A stretch of DNA of 64,000 bases from assembly GCA_020051075.1 (NCBI GenBank), contig JAGVJP010000011.1, positions 26,522 through 90,521 of the forward strand. The letters run 5' to 3'. Source of the stretch: Parachlamydiales bacterium. Its GTDB lineage: Bacteria; Chlamydiota; Chlamydiia; Chlamydiales; Parachlamydiaceae. A program made the translations under genes and the position numbers. This document shows positions 44,306 through 54,266 of the stretch, in pieces. The notes beneath the pieces are model-generated. The model saw nothing but the letters and a program-made list of their open reading frames with translations. It made no database searches and was not told where the DNA came from. Each line of letters opens with the position of its first letter. The first letter of the stretch is position 1.

Positions 44306-46220
44306 ATTCTTGCCACAGATTCATCAACCAGAAGACATCAAAAACTTGTCTATTGGAGAACTCGGCGAGCTGGCAGCCGAAATCAGACATCGAATCATTG
44401 AAGTCCTTTCCGTCAATGGAGGCCACCTTGCCTCCAATCTTGGTGTTGTCGAATTGACCCTCGCCTTGCATAAAGTCTTTAACTCCCCTCAAGATAAATT
44501 CATCTGGGATGTGAGCCATCAAACCTATGTGCACAAATTGCTCACAGGGAGAAATGACCGGTTCCATAAAATCAGGCAGTTTAAGGGGTTATGCGGCTTC
44601 TCACACCCTAAGGAATCCCCTCACGACCATTTCCAAGCAGGCCATGCAGGAACCGCTCTCTCGCTGGCTTTAGGCGTCGCCAAAAACCGCGATTTAACTA
44701 AAAGAAAGGAATATATCATCCCCATTATCGGAGATGCAAGCCTGACATGTGGTCTCACCTTAGAAGCCCTCAACAATATGTCGCGAGAGCTCAAACGTTT
44801 TATCATCATCCTCAACGATAATGCCATGTCCATCTCAGAGAATGTCGGAGCCATCACCCGCATCTTAAGCCGCCTGCTCAGCAATCCAACGACAACAAGA
44901 ATCCATCAAGAACTTGACACCATCGTTTCCAAAATCCCAAGTTATGGTCCGATGCTTGCAGAAAAAGGGCATAAAATTACTGAATCTCTAAAAAATCTCG
45001 TCAGCCCTGCAGCCTACTTTGAACAATATGGACTTTCATACATCGGCCCAATCGACGGACATGATCTAAAAAAACTTGTCGACGTCATGGAGAGGATCCA
45101 AGATTCCACATGGCCTATCGTCCTCCACGTCCTGACGCGCAAAGGCGAAGGGATGGAAGCAGCAATCAAAAACCCTGTTTCCTATCATGGCGCTCGCCCT
45201 TTCAGCAAAGATACCGGAAAATTTCTACCAGCCCCATCGACAGCGTTGACTTTCCCCAAAATCTTCGGAGCGCACATTCTAGAGATGGCAGAGAAAGACC
45301 CAAGCGTCATCGCCATCACACCGGCCATGTCGGCAGGTTCTTGTTTGGATGAATTCATGAAAAAATTCCCCGACCGGTGTTTAGATGTCGGCATCGCTGA
45401 ATCCCATGCCGTCACCTTCGCGGGAGGGATCGCCTATGGCAGCAAGATGAAAGTATTCATGTCCATCTACGCGACATTCTTTCAACGCGCCTTTGACAAC
45501 CTCTTCCACGATGTGTGCCTCCAAGAGCTCCCTGTCGTCTTTGCAGTGGACCGAGCTGGAATTTCAGGCCCTGACGGCTCTACCCACCATGGCATTTACG
45601 ACATCTCATTTCTCAATGCGATGCCAAATATGGTGATTACACAACCTCGTAATGGGCAGGTCCTGAAAGAATTGATGGAGTCATCGTTTTCCTGGAAAAG
45701 GCCAACAGCGATCCGCTATCCGAATATGGCAACCGAAGATGCGACTGCTCCTCTAAAAGAGAGAGAACTAGGGAAAGGGGAAGTCTTGATTGAGGGTGAT
45801 GATCTCCTCATTATCTCGCTAGGCCATATGAATACCGTTGCACTTAAAGTGCTCCCCTTGCTGAAAGAACTCGGAATTAATGCAACACTGCTTGACCCAG
45901 TCTTTGTCAAGCCGCTCGATGCAGATTTATTATGCCGACTGCTCATCAACCACCAAAAGATTGTCACTCTAGAAGAACATAGCATTGCCTCTGGCATGGG
46001 ATCCATCATCAACAACTTCTTGATGAGACAAGGCTTTTCTCATGTCCAAATCCTCAACCTTGGCATCCCAGAAACCTTTATCGAACATGGCAGCAATCTA
46101 GATTTATTGACCGAAATCGGTTTAACCCCTGAACTCATCGTCAAGAAGATCCAAAGCCACTTTAGCTTGAAGCCTATAAGAACATCTCATGCATCGACAT
46201 TAGAAGGAACTTACAAATGA
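44295..46220 (+). CDS. dxs: 1-deoxy-D-xylulose-5-phosphate synthase
   Basis: The product has 641 residues. The N-terminal thiamine diphosphate site includes [18 protein letters not shown] and [15 protein letters not shown]. The middle domain has [16 protein letters not shown] and the C-terminal transketolase-like domain [14 protein letters not shown]. It condenses pyruvate with glyceraldehyde-3-phosphate, the entry to the MEP isoprenoid route. It starts within xseB and ends with ATGA overlapping nadK, so xseA-xseB-dxs-nadK form a tight operon. The order xseA-xseB-dxs matches other chlamydiae. Confidence 0.97.
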   Translation: MPYKFLPQIHQPEDIKNLSIGELGELAAEIRHRIIEVLSVNGGHLASNLGVVELTLALHKVFNSPQDKFIWDVSHQTYVHKLLTGRNDRFHKIRQFKGLCGFSHPKESPHDHFQAGHAGTALSLALGVAKNRDLTKRKEYIIPIIGDASLTCGLTLEALNNMSRELKRFIIILNDNAMSISENVGAITRILSRLLSNPTTTRIHQELDTIVSKIPSYGPMLAEKGHKITESLKNLVSPAAYFEQYGLSYIGPIDGHDLKKLVDVMERIQDSTWPIVLHVLTRKGEGMEAAIKNPVSYHGARPFSKDTGKFLPAPSTALTFPKIFGAHILEMAEKDPSVIAITPAMSAGSCLDEFMKKFPDRCLDVGIAESHAVTFAGGIAYGSKMKVFMSIYATFFQRAFDNLFHDVCLQELPVVFAVDRAGISGPDGSTHHGIYDISFLNAMPNMVITQPRNGQVLKELMESSFSWKRPTAIRYPNMATEDATAPLKERELGKGEVLIEGDDLLIISLGHMNTVALKVLPLLKELGINATLLDPVFVKPLDADLLCRLLINHQKIVTLEEHSIASGMGSIINNFLMRQGFSHVQILNLGIPETFIEHGSNLDLLTEIGLTPELIVKKIQSHFSLKPIRTSHASTLEGTYK

Positions 46221-47062
46221 TCTTCGCATTGTTCCCAAATGAGATCAAACAACACTCTTTGCAAATTGCATCGGAAATTGCGCAATTTCTGAAGAATCAT
46301 CAAGCCATCGTCTTTGCTGAAGACCGCCACGCCTCTCTGATTGGTGCACTTCCCCTCTCGCAACTCGGAGAAGAGAAAATCGACATTCAAATCTCCCTAG
46401 GCGGCGACGGCACCATCCTCCGCCTCCTACATCGCCACCCTCACATCGATGCCCCCCTATTAGGCATCAACCTTGGAGGTTTAGGATTTCTTGCCGACAT
46501 CCCCCAGAATGACATCTATTCAAGTCTAGAAGATCTTCTAAATGGGAAATATTCGATCCAAAAACGGATGATGATGGATGGGATCACTTCTGAAGGGAAT
46601 TCTTGCTTTGCATTCAATGAAATCGTTGTCCATCGGGGTCAAAACCCTTCTCTTATCGATCTATCGATCTATGTTGACGGCACCTATCTCAACACATTCT
46701 CTGCTGACGGCATCATCATCTCAACCCCGAGCGGCTCTACAGCTTATTCATTAGCTGCTGGAGGACCCATTGTCTCGCCTGAACTCGATGCCTTCATCCT
46801 CACGCCGATCTGTCCACACACAATCTCAAATCGCCCTATCGTCCTTATGCCAAAAAGCGAGATTCTCGTGAGATATCACAGCCCTCTTCCTGCTGCTGAG
46901 GTATCCTATGACGGCATCTCGACGCTTTCTTTAGCAACCCATTCGACGCTTACAGCAACGCTTTCGCAAAGACGTTTTCAACTTGTCAACCTAGCCAAAC
47001 ATGACTATTTCTTCACTCTTAGAGAAAAATTAGGCTGGCAGGGGCGGCTGAAGACGTCATAA
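46217..47062 (+). CDS. nadK: NAD kinase
   Basis: The product has 281 residues. The ATP-grasp-like GGDGT motif is present as [11 protein letters not shown], followed by [15 protein letters not shown] and [16 protein letters not shown]. It phosphorylates NAD to NADP in the cytoplasm. The ATG overlaps the dxs stop (ATGA), which means translational coupling. It is the last gene in the operon and its stop touches the stop of the convergent BtaA-like gene with no space for a separate terminator. Confidence 0.96.
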   Translation: MIFALFPNEIKQHSLQIASEIAQFLKNHQAIVFAEDRHASLIGALPLSQLGEEKIDIQISLGGDGTILRLLHRHPHIDAPLLGINLGGLGFLADIPQNDIYSSLEDLLNGKYSIQKRMMMDGITSEGNSCFAFNEIVVHRGQNPSLIDLSIYVDGTYLNTFSADGIIISTPSGSTAYSLAAGGPIVSPELDAFILTPICPHTISNRPIVLMPKSEILVRYHSPLPAAEVSYDGISTLSLATHSTLTATLSQRRFQLVNLAKHDYFFTLREKLGWQGRLKTS

Positions 47063-48139
47063 TTAAGAGATGTGGCCAACCATGAAACGGTAAACAAAAC
47101 AATTATCTTTTTGTTCGAGCTCCGATTCTAAGGCTTTATCTCTTGTAAAGTGGGGTTGCACAGCTTCAGGTAGCTCCTTAGCTGACAAAAACTGTCGGAG
47201 GCAAAACCGGGCGCCGGGCTTAGCAGTCTTTATCATCGCTTGATAAAGCCTCATGTGTTGAGGGGGCTTTAGGTAAGAAATCACGTCAGACAAAGAAAAG
47301 GCATCAAAGGTAGGCCCTTCGAGAGATTCTAAGTACTCAATCACATCCATCGTCTTAACTTCGAGCCGATTCAACCTATCTCTGATTGCTTCCGTCCCAT
47401 CCTCCAATAGATATGGAGGATAAGCCTCAGGAGAAACCTTTCCTTGCAACAGCATAGATAAGAGAAGGTTTTTCTTTGCAAGATCCCGATGTAAACTTTC
47501 ATGCATCCGATGATAGATATACTTCCCGGGTTTAATGGATGAGGCGACATTAGTCAAGCCTGGATCTTCGATAAAAAACCAGGAGATCAGCGGATTTAAC
47601 AAAATTCTAAGCAGCGATTCCCAAAGCCTTCCATTCCACTCCTCTTTCAAAAACCTTTGCTGTTCTTCTAGATTATCCATCTCGAATAAGCGCTTCAATT
47701 TTTTCCTTTGGAGTAATGAAGCTCCCTTGGCAACGACTTTGGACAACCGCTCCACCTCCCCCTGATACAGAATCCCTTTTTCAATCATTTTCAAACGGCT
47801 TTTCCAAAATTGAGCAGCTTCGTGATCCATCGACGACGCTAATTTTTGCAAAATAGCTGTCCGTCCAGAGAAATCAGAGGCGCCTAGAAATCCTAAGTAG
47901 TCAGGAAAAGACAACTCCTTCATTGCCGCTGCTTTGAGATGAAGGAGGTGATTTTGAATAGGGTTTGCATCTATACTCACAATCCTCTTACAAGGCTGAT
48001 GAAGAAGGTTTAGAGGGCGGTCGCCGCTGGCTGTGATGCATAAGACCTCATCATTAGGCTGAATGCGCAACGCAGCACTTTCAGTCCTCCAATCCTCATT
48101 TCCAAAGCTGTAACTCAATCGGGAGAAGAAATTCGACAT
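47063..48139 (-). CDS. BtaA-like (DUF3419) 3-amino-3-carboxypropyl transferase
   Basis: The product has 358 residues. The N-terminal SAM-binding fold has LCITASGDRPLNLL and IVSIDANPIQNHLLHLKAAA, like BtaA. ADVISYL-like text (SLSDVISYLKPPQHMRLY) and FCLRQFL near the end also fit. BtaA moves the 3-amino-3-carboxypropyl group of SAM to diacylglycerol in betaine-lipid synthesis. BtaB, the N-methyltransferase, is not seen nearby, so a different product or acceptor is possible. AAGGAT lies before the ATG. Confidence 0.75.
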   Translation of the reverse strand: MSNFFSRLSYSFGNEDWRTESAALRIQPNDEVLCITASGDRPLNLLHQPCKRIVSIDANPIQNHLLHLKAAAMKELSFPDYLGFLGASDFSGRTAILQKLASSMDHEAAQFWKSRLKMIEKGILYQGEVERLSKVVAKGASLLQRKKLKRLFEMDNLEEQQRFLKEEWNGRLWESLLRILLNPLISWFFIEDPGLTNVASSIKPGKYIYHRMHESLHRDLAKKNLLLSMLLQGKVSPEAYPPYLLEDGTEAIRDRLNRLEVKTMDVIEYLESLEGPTFDAFSLSDVISYLKPPQHMRLYQAMIKTAKPGARFCLRQFLSAKELPEAVQPHFTRDKALESELEQKDNCFVYRFMVGHIS

Positions 48140-48219
48140 CCTATATCCTTAGGTTATTCTGTTGTCGTTATACGTCGGCATGCACTATCGATTTGTCTCG
48201 GTTATAACAACGTCTTCTA

Positions 48220-48936
48220 CTACATGTTATATCGAGAAGGGTCATTCTTCCTTGGAATGGTATCGATTAAGAGTTCAACAAAACTCTTCCACTGACAATT
48301 GTTTAATACAGGTGAAATCAAATTAACATCAAGATTTAATTTTTTGGCGAAGTCAGCGAGGAAGGGAGAAAGATTGTGATGCTGATGTTCTTCTTGAAGT
48401 GTTGTGGTAATCCCGCCAAAAAATCTATCACTGACTAACCCAGAGCGATCTCGGATGGCATGTGCCCCGCATTTCAGCTCCTCGTCGCAGAAGATGCAGA
48501 GAAGGAAATTGAAGGGATGAAGATTATTGATGCGATCGCCCGCTTTATTGAGTGATGTGGTGGAAGAACCGATGCTGATGAGAGACTCACGAGCTAACGT
48601 ATTCACGATAAACGCAATATCTTCTTTATCTTTTTTGCTGTAACCGGCTTTGTAGCTTCTCCAAGGCTTCTTCTTCGATCGGACGACAACATCAGAATCG
48701 GAGACAGAAAAGTCGAGTTGTAAAGCCCCCATCGATTCTCCAACTTGGAGCGCTTCTGACTCTTCGCCAGAGAAATACTCTTGAATGTAATTCATGACGT
48801 CAAGAAATTGATCTTGAGGTGCAATTTCAATCGTTGACTCATCTCCTGATCGATTCACGAGCGTGATCGTTTCGCTGTATCCCATCGGAGAGGAGATAAA
48901 TCCCATCAACATTAGTCCTACAAGCAATTTTTTCAT
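48220..48936 (-). CDS. Exported hypothetical protein
   Basis: The product has 238 residues from the ATG at 48936, chosen over the adjacent ATG at 48939 and a TTG upstream because GGAG lies six bases before it. A signal peptide covers residues 1-21 (KKLLVGLMLMGFISSPMGYS). The mature part is acidic, and a CIFCDEELKCGAHAIRDRSG patch holds three Cys. No family is recognised. It is transcribed towards the BtaA-like gene with an 80-base gap. Confidence 0.65.
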   Translation of the reverse strand: MKKLLVGLMLMGFISSPMGYSETITLVNRSGDESTIEIAPQDQFLDVMNYIQEYFSGEESEALQVGESMGALQLDFSVSDSDVVVRSKKKPWRSYKAGYSKKDKEDIAFIVNTLARESLISIGSSTTSLNKAGDRINNLHPFNFLLCIFCDEELKCGAHAIRDRSGLVSDRFFGGITTTLQEEHQHHNLSPFLADFAKKLNLDVNLISPVLNNCQWKSFVELLIDTIPRKNDPSRYNM

Positions 48937-49059
48937 CATAATCTCCAAAGTTTAACTGTGACTTCCACATCTCTTGTGACTTCTTAAATGCAAAGAAGTA
49001 AAGAAGGGAAGGGAAATGATATACCGAAACTGAAAGATTGAATCAAGAATAAAAAGCCT

Positions 49060-49851
49060 CTAGAAAAGATAACACAGCTTCAAAGTGGCTCCATAAAGCC
49101 GAAATGTCGTCGCATAAAAATCAAAAGGGAAATTTGCCCGATGCCCATATTCCCGATATTCATAAAATGGAACTAACGAAAGCGCTGCCTCTGTAGCCCC
49201 CCAACAGAAAAAAGAGGTCAAGGGCAACTCAATTCGGTACTGAAATTTTTCATTATAATATTGAATGACGCTATCGTGGTCAGGGTCGTTTGAGACTTTT
49301 TGGTCACCTTCAACTAAATATCTCACCTTGAGATTAACACCCGCTGAAAAATTAGGGGTGAAGAAAATTTGTGAGAGAAACCCAAAAGGAATATATGTGA
49401 ATTGATTGTCAAAGTGAATGGTTAATGGGGAAGGATGACGATAAAAATTTTTCTCCTGAAAATAGCCTACTCCAAAGAAAGGCGTCCAAAGCGCAGGTTT
49501 CCATAGTTGAGTTTCAAACGTATATCCTAGACGCAACTCAATATTTGCATCAGTCAGCTGGGATTTAATCTTCGCTTCATTCGACTTCCCTTCTAATGTC
49601 CCTGAGGCCCAAAGAACGTCGGCCCCCCAATAAAAGCGCCAGCTTTTGATATGATCAAGTCCCAATCTAAAGCCATAGAGAGTTCCCGACTGCTCACCGC
49701 CGCCCTCTTTTGCCCGTTTAACATAGTAAATTTCCGGCCCGATGAAGACATTATCAAAAGAAAGATCTTCAGGATGACCTGAAATCAGTGTAAGGGGGAA
49801 TAAAATAATCGCTAGGATCGCTGCAAAACTATGTAAGGTCATTATCAACAT
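49060..49851 (-). CDS. Outer-membrane beta-barrel-like hypothetical protein
   Basis: The product has about 263 residues from the ATG at 49851; the next in-frame ATG (49842) is equally likely and a GTG at 49911 is less so. The hydrophobic signal AAILAIILFPLTLISG is followed by alternating strands (YGFRLGLDHIKSWRFYWGAD and ANIELRLGYTF). The C-terminus is ATLKLCYLF, a terminal Phe as in barrel proteins. It is a probable outer-membrane protein of unknown function. No clear ribosome-binding site is visible. Confidence 0.6.
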   Translation of the reverse strand: MLIMTLHSFAAILAIILFPLTLISGHPEDLSFDNVFIGPEIYYVKRAKEGGGEQSGTLYGFRLGLDHIKSWRFYWGADVLWASGTLEGKSNEAKIKSQLTDANIELRLGYTFETQLWKPALWTPFFGVGYFQEKNFYRHPSPLTIHFDNQFTYIPFGFLSQIFFTPNFSAGVNLKVRYLVEGDQKVSNDPDHDSVIQYYNEKFQYRIELPLTSFFCWGATEAALSLVPFYEYREYGHRANFPFDFYATTFRLYGATLKLCYLF

Positions 49852-49939
49852 CAATCGGGTTAGAAATTTGGAGAATACAAAAAAGGTTTGCTGCTGTCCA
49901 GCATTTTCCACTCAAGCAGTCATTGTGTGAAAAAGAAAA

Positions 49940-50150
49940 GGGACAATACAGGATAGGCAAAAAACAGGATGGGCAGGATCGCAAGCGGCAGGATAGGCAA
50001 GATGATAGGTCAATTCAGGCAAACATCGAGTGAAAAATAGTAAAATCTATCTTACTTATCTTATCATCACTATCTTGCTTATCCTGCCGCTTGCGATCCT
50101 GCCTATCCTGTTTTTTGCCTATCCTGTATTGCCCCTTTTGTTTTGTCCCT
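49940..50150. repeat. Family A inverted repeat (GATCGCAAGCGGC subtype)
   Basis: The left arm (about 49944-50010) has ACAGGATAGGC, then AACAGGATGGGCAGGATCGC, AAGCGGCAGGATAGGC. The right arm (about 50075-50142) mirrors it. A GGGACAA-like family B remnant is present at both outer edges. It fills the gap between two divergent genes. Confidence 0.85.
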
Positions 50151-50245
50151 TAAAAATTCGAATAAGTTGAGAAGTGAAACAATTAATCTTTGATTTAAAA
50201 CTCAAAAATTGTATATTAGTTGCAAATAATCACACGTTCAAAGCC

Positions 50246-51268
50246 ATGAACATTTTTAATAAAATCAATTTTTATTCTCTGTCAAATTATCTCCCTTCTA
50301 TCCCATTCTCTTCCTTAGCCCCGCAGTTAAAAAAAATTCTCATCATTGCTTCGCTTGCAATCGGATTTCTAGCCGCTTCCTATGCATTGATAAAATGCCG
50401 CCAGATCAAAGCTCGGCCTGTTGTGGATCATGCCCTAATAAATATGAAATTATTGGAAGACCCCGTCACCACAGCTCTTCGAGGATTGCACAACAGCAAT
50501 TGTTCCGGAATTGTTCATGGAATCTATCTATCTACCAATGAAACCGATCTTCAAGTGACGCGAGATTTTTTGACAGCGACTCCTACACCTAACCAAGGAT
50601 GCCATATTGGATGCGCGGGCTGGCACAATTTTGATATCATGGCCACAAGAATGTCAGCCTATGGGTTAATCCTTGATTTTAATCCACAAAACAAAAGATT
50701 GATCGAAGCAACATTAAGTGTGATCACTCATTCCAGTACAAGAGAAGAATTTGCGACAAAAATGGGGGCTTACCTCGATCGAGGGCTAATCAAATTTTGC
50801 CATAAATCCCCCCCGCTGAATCAATCCCTCACAGCCAAAGAAGAAATGATGATTGAGTTCAATCGCGAAGGAAGTTGGCTGTCCAAAGAAGAAACCTATC
50901 AGTACATTAGATCGTTAGCTTTGAATGATAAAATTGCTGCGATCACTGAAGATATTCGCAATACCCGTCGTTTTGTCGATATCCCTGAATTATTGAACCA
51001 GTTCGGAATCACGATAGACACGATTTATTTAAGCAACATTTGCATCTTCATGAAAGATGGAGAAGACAAACAAGCATTCGCATCAACTTTACAAACACTC
51101 ATTGACCCCAACACAATTGTCATCAATTGTCCAAGTAAAACTGAGGCCTCTTTTGCCGGGGAAAATATCTCAAACCCGCTTCAACAATTTGCGATGCTAG
51201 GGGGAGAATTTCAAGGCGATCAAGGTGAAATGAAATTCTTTATAATAGACCACAGGGGCGTCACTTAG
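50246..51268 (+). CDS. Membrane protein resembling the LIC_10091-type family
   Basis: The product has 340 residues from the ATG at 50246; a GTG at 50174 would add 24 residues and neither has a strong ribosome-binding site. One or two hydrophobic segments lie near residues 25-48 (ILIIASLAIGFLAASYALI). The soluble part has LSTNETDLQVTRDFL, NQGCHIGCAGWHNFDIMATR, ILDFNP and IYLSNICIF. The order of these blocks recalls a bacterial family with a Rossmann-like fold (LIC_10091 type), but I cannot be sure. Its substrate is unknown. Confidence 0.5.
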   Translation: MNIFNKINFYSLSNYLPSIPFSSLAPQLKKILIIASLAIGFLAASYALIKCRQIKARPVVDHALINMKLLEDPVTTALRGLHNSNCSGIVHGIYLSTNETDLQVTRDFLTATPTPNQGCHIGCAGWHNFDIMATRMSAYGLILDFNPQNKRLIEATLSVITHSSTREEFATKMGAYLDRGLIKFCHKSPPLNQSLTAKEEMMIEFNREGSWLSKEETYQYIRSLALNDKIAAITEDIRNTRRFVDIPELLNQFGITIDTIYLSNICIFMKDGEDKQAFASTLQTLIDPNTIVINCPSKTEASFAGENISNPLQQFAMLGGEFQGDQGEMKFFIIDHRGVT

Positions 51269-51290
51269 GAAAGGGATAAGGGACCAAAAA
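51266..51290. repeat. Family B fragment
   Basis: TAGGAAAGGGATAAGGGACC follows the stop codon directly. No mirrored partner is nearby. Confidence 0.55.
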
Positions 51291-51491
51291 TTTTGGCTCT
51301 CTGTTTTGTGATTTGACATCAACTCGTCAATAAAATAAAAACCATTTAACAATTGGAGTTTTTCGAGAACTAAAAGCAAGAACAGAGCTTAGACAAAAAT
51401 CACTCTCTTTCCAGGCATAGGACTTATTCAATTGCAATAATCTTCACTATTTATTATAATTGTTTATTATTAATTAAAAGAGATAAGATCA

Positions 51492-51926
51492 ATGTGTAAT
51501 AACTGCTCTTTTCCTTCATTCAATATCTTCTCTAATTTTGCCTTCAGGTGGACACCGCGCATCGTTGTATCGACTGTTGCGGGGTATTATAGCTTAGGTG
51601 TGGCTTATGAAAGAGGGGTGATGGCACTCATCGACCGCGTGGCCATCCAGATTTTGCTTCCTCGTGTCGGATATCTCGGACTGGGAGCCGTCATGCCGAC
51701 AGTGCAATGGTATGCTGCTTGGGCAGTCCGAATCGCCGTCACGATTGCTGTTGCTTTGCTTTATGATCTTTGTGAGAGGATGCTGATCGCAGCTTACCGA
51801 CGGTTCTGTGCTCCATCGCCTAAGAATCAAGTCATTGAAGAGTTGACAACGAAATTGACTCCGGCACCAGCTACTGTAATTCCAAAAAGTGGAACTCCTC
51901 CAAAACCTGAAGAAACTCCTAAATAA
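51492..51926 (+). CDS. Small membrane protein, hypothetical
   Basis: The product has 144 residues. Hydrophobic segments lie at about residues 18-36 and 70-97, the latter containing WAVRIAVTIAVALLYDL. A Pro/Thr-rich C-terminal tail (GTPPKPEETPK) ends it. No family is recognised. AGAGATAAG lies upstream of the ATG. It is convergent with the Cys/Tyr-rich protein gene and shares a terminator hairpin with it. Confidence 0.6.
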   Translation: MCNNCSFPSFNIFSNFAFRWTPRIVVSTVAGYYSLGVAYERGVMALIDRVAIQILLPRVGYLGLGAVMPTVQWYAAWAVRIAVTIAVALLYDLCERMLIAAYRRFCAPSPKNQVIEELTTKLTPAPATVIPKSGTPPKPEETPK

Positions 51927-51930
51927 AAAA

Positions 51931-51959
51931 CAGACAGGTAGGCATTCCCACCTGTCTGA
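51931..51959 (-). terminator. Terminator hairpin between convergent genes
   Basis: CAGACAGGT pairs with ACCTGTCTG. On the minus strand the stem is followed by a T run (complement of AAATAAAAAA), so it ends the Cys/Tyr-rich gene; it may also act for the plus-strand gene. Confidence 0.75.
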
Positions 51960-51974
51960 CAAACAAAGCGCTGA

Positions 51975-52493
51975 TTAATAAGAAGCAGCGGTGTCACCTG
52001 TTGGGCAGCATCCAGTTTCTGGATTGCAGCAAGTACGTTTGTAGTAGTACTTAGGAACATATTTACAGCATTTTTCACATGTGTATTTTGGACAGTATGT
52101 GCAGTTGCATGTATAGTAGTACTCAGGGCAATATCTGCAGCATGTTTGACAGTAATACTGTGGAACATAACGGCAGCATTGTTTCTGATAGTACTGAGGA
52201 ACTTGACGACAGCACTTTTTGTAGCAATACTTTGGCTCGTAACAGCAATTCCATTTGTTGTAGTAGCATGGTTCCCAGTGAACATATTTACAAACGCAGT
52301 CTCCAACAAATTGATCTTGAGGAGCGCAGCATCCGTCAGCAGCAGCACCATCAGTAGCGCCATCATAGCCTTGTCCAGCATATTCAGCTGGCTGAGCAGC
52401 ACCGCTATAACCGCCATCGTAGTTTTGTGCATAACTATATGATGAGAGCATCACACAAGCAAAAAACGTAAAAATTAGGCTTAACTTCTTCAT
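51975..52493 (-). CDS. Exported Cys/Tyr-rich repeat protein
   Basis: The product has 172 residues from the ATG at 52493; AAAGGAGG is six bases upstream, an unusually strong site that suggests high expression. The signal peptide covers residues 1-22, ending SYSYA. Residues 24-52 are rich in Gly, Ala and Tyr. Residues 83-155 are six imperfect 12-residue repeats of the type CC-R/K-x-V-P-x-Y-Y-x-x-x, with one or two Cys at each start. In all about 30 Cys are present, so disulfide cross-linking in the envelope is likely, as in the chlamydial cysteine-rich outer-membrane proteins. It shares no sequence with OmcA or OmcB that I can see. Function is inferred. Confidence 0.75.
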   Translation of the reverse strand: MKKLSLIFTFFACVMLSSYSYAQNYDGGYSGAAQPAEYAGQGYDGATDGAAADGCCAPQDQFVGDCVCKYVHWEPCYYNKWNCCYEPKYCYKKCCRQVPQYYQKQCCRYVPQYYCQTCCRYCPEYYYTCNCTYCPKYTCEKCCKYVPKYYYKRTCCNPETGCCPTGDTAASY

Positions 52494-52664
52494 ATTCAAC
52501 CTCCTTTAAGTTGATTGAAACAATAATGACTCGATAAGAGCAAATGCTCTTCAACGATATCAATTTTAAGGACCTTGCTTTATACACCGCCCTCAGCCTA
52601 TTGAGGTTGGTATAGTAAGCACCTGTTAAGCCTTACTCTGTTTATTTCTGGGATTTTTATCAAA

Positions 52665-54083
52665 TTATTTTTTTACAACTAACGCTTCAACGGAAGAAAT
52701 TTCGTGTTTTTCCGAGTAAAAAGTCGGTAATTTTTTTGAAAAATAGCTTGCGCTATCTTTGATGATCTCTTGAGAAAGAGCAAGAATGCCAATGATGTTT
52801 GCTGTTAACATCAAAGAAATAGAGATGTCGGCCAAACGCCAAATGAGGTCGACATGCATTAAAGCTCCTAGAGGGATAAGAGCGATGAAGAGATATTTAA
52901 ACCAGTAAGCAAGGCGGTTGCCACCTAAAAAAGCAATCGCCTTTTCCGCACAGCACGCCCACGCTAAAATCGTTGTATAGGAGAATAAGACCAATGCAAT
53001 AATGACAATATAAGCAGCAAAGGGATGTCCGATGCCTTGTTGAAAAGCCTCGGTCACCATGTTCGTGCTTTGCAGATCGGTATTTTGCCATACCCCAGTC
53101 ACCAATAGGACAAGACCTGTCGTTGTACAAACCAGCATCACTAAAAAGGGGGCTGCTAAAGTGACAACCCCATCAATAACAGGATTTGTCGTTCGTGCAC
53201 CTGATTGTAAAATTGGAACGATTCCTGTTCCTGCATCCGTTGCAAAAATGCCTCGATCAAAACCTGATGAAATCGCTTTCACAGCGCTGAACCCAAGGAT
53301 GCCTCCTAATGCTGATTGAGGACTGAACGCAGCTTCGATCATGAGTTTAAAAGCAGGGATAACCTGATCAGCATGGAGCGCTAAGATTGTCAGAGCGGTC
53401 CCTAAATAAAGGATGGCTTTCAAGGGAACAATATAAGAAGCAAATTTAGCCACACGTTGGATCCCTCCTAAAATCACAACAGAAACAAGGAGGGCGATGA
53501 TAGAAGCCCCTAAGAATGGGTGGATTCCCATCTTTTCAAGCGGGAGGATCACTGAGTTGACCTGGGCAAAATTACCTACCGTCAAAGCCCCCATGACAGC
53601 GAAAAGGGCAAATAGAATCGCTATTTTCTTATAGCCTAAACGATCCCTAAGATAATACATGGGACCGCCGACATATTCACCCGCATCATTTTTTATTCGA
53701 TATTTTACAGCTAACAGGCAACTTCCATACTGAATTGCAGCTCCAAGAAAAGCCATTACCCACATCCACACAAGTGCACCAGGCCCCCCGGTAGTGATAG
53801 CAACAGCCATTCCAGAGATATTTCCTGTTCCGAAATTCCCTGCTAAAACAGCTGAGATGGCCTGATAATGGCTGATGTTCCCCTGGCTTTGACTCTCATT
53901 TTTCAGAAGGGAGGCAAAGCTCATCTTCAGTTTAGTGATTTGGACGAAACGAAGGCGAATGGTAAGGTAAAGACCGAAGAAAACGATGATAGGAAAAATG
54001 AAGTAAAAAGTGAATAGTTCATTGATTCCAACTAAAAGAGATCTCACATCAAGATCATTTAAATAGGAGAGAGTTGTTTCCAT
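52665..54083 (-). CDS. AGCS-family alanine/glycine:cation symporter
   Basis: The product has 472 residues from the ATG at 54083; an upstream in-frame codon adds 13. It has about 10-11 membrane segments. NFGTGNISGMAVAITTGGPG is the family signature, and GGIQRVAKFASYIVPLKAIL and FDRGIFATDAGTGIVPILQS are conserved. It imports alanine or glycine with Na+ or H+. It lies alone, upstream of the Cys/Tyr-rich gene on the same strand with a gap of about 170 bases. Confidence 0.93.
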   Translation of the reverse strand: METTLSYLNDLDVRSLLVGINELFTFYFIFPIIVFFGLYLTIRLRFVQITKLKMSFASLLKNESQSQGNISHYQAISAVLAGNFGTGNISGMAVAITTGGPGALVWMWVMAFLGAAIQYGSCLLAVKYRIKNDAGEYVGGPMYYLRDRLGYKKIAILFALFAVMGALTVGNFAQVNSVILPLEKMGIHPFLGASIIALLVSVVILGGIQRVAKFASYIVPLKAILYLGTALTILALHADQVIPAFKLMIEAAFSPQSALGGILGFSAVKAISSGFDRGIFATDAGTGIVPILQSGARTTNPVIDGVVTLAAPFLVMLVCTTTGLVLLVTGVWQNTDLQSTNMVTEAFQQGIGHPFAAYIVIIALVLFSYTTILAWACCAEKAIAFLGGNRLAYWFKYLFIALIPLGALMHVDLIWRLADISISLMLTANIIGILALSQEIIKDSASYFSKKLPTFYSEKHEISSVEALVVKK

Positions 54084-54169
54084 TATCACCGTTTTGATAA
54101 ATATAAAAGAATATTTTATCACATTTAAGAATTATTTTACAATAAACAATCTTCGATTTTCACTGAACC

Positions 54170-54243
54170 CGGTCAGGGATAGACAAGATAAACAAAAAAA
54201 CAGGATAGGCAGGATCGCGCATCAGGCTAACTCGCTTTTCGTG
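54170..54243. repeat. Family A half-element with tail shared with rnpA
   Basis: AACAGGATAGGCAGGATCGC is followed by CGCATCAGGCTAACTCGC TTTTCGT (54219-54243). The last 25 bases are an exact reverse-complement match to 62564-62588, at the rnpA stop. No mirrored arm is nearby. Confidence 0.75.
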
Positions 54244-54266
54244 CCCGTGCCCCTGAGCGGGTTCGT

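Noticed and set aside
51827..52432. 201-residue minus-strand ORF over the Cys/Tyr-rich gene
   Set aside because: It is another frame of the 36-bp DNA repeats that encode the CC-x-VP-x-YY units; it lacks the strong ribosome-binding site and signal peptide.
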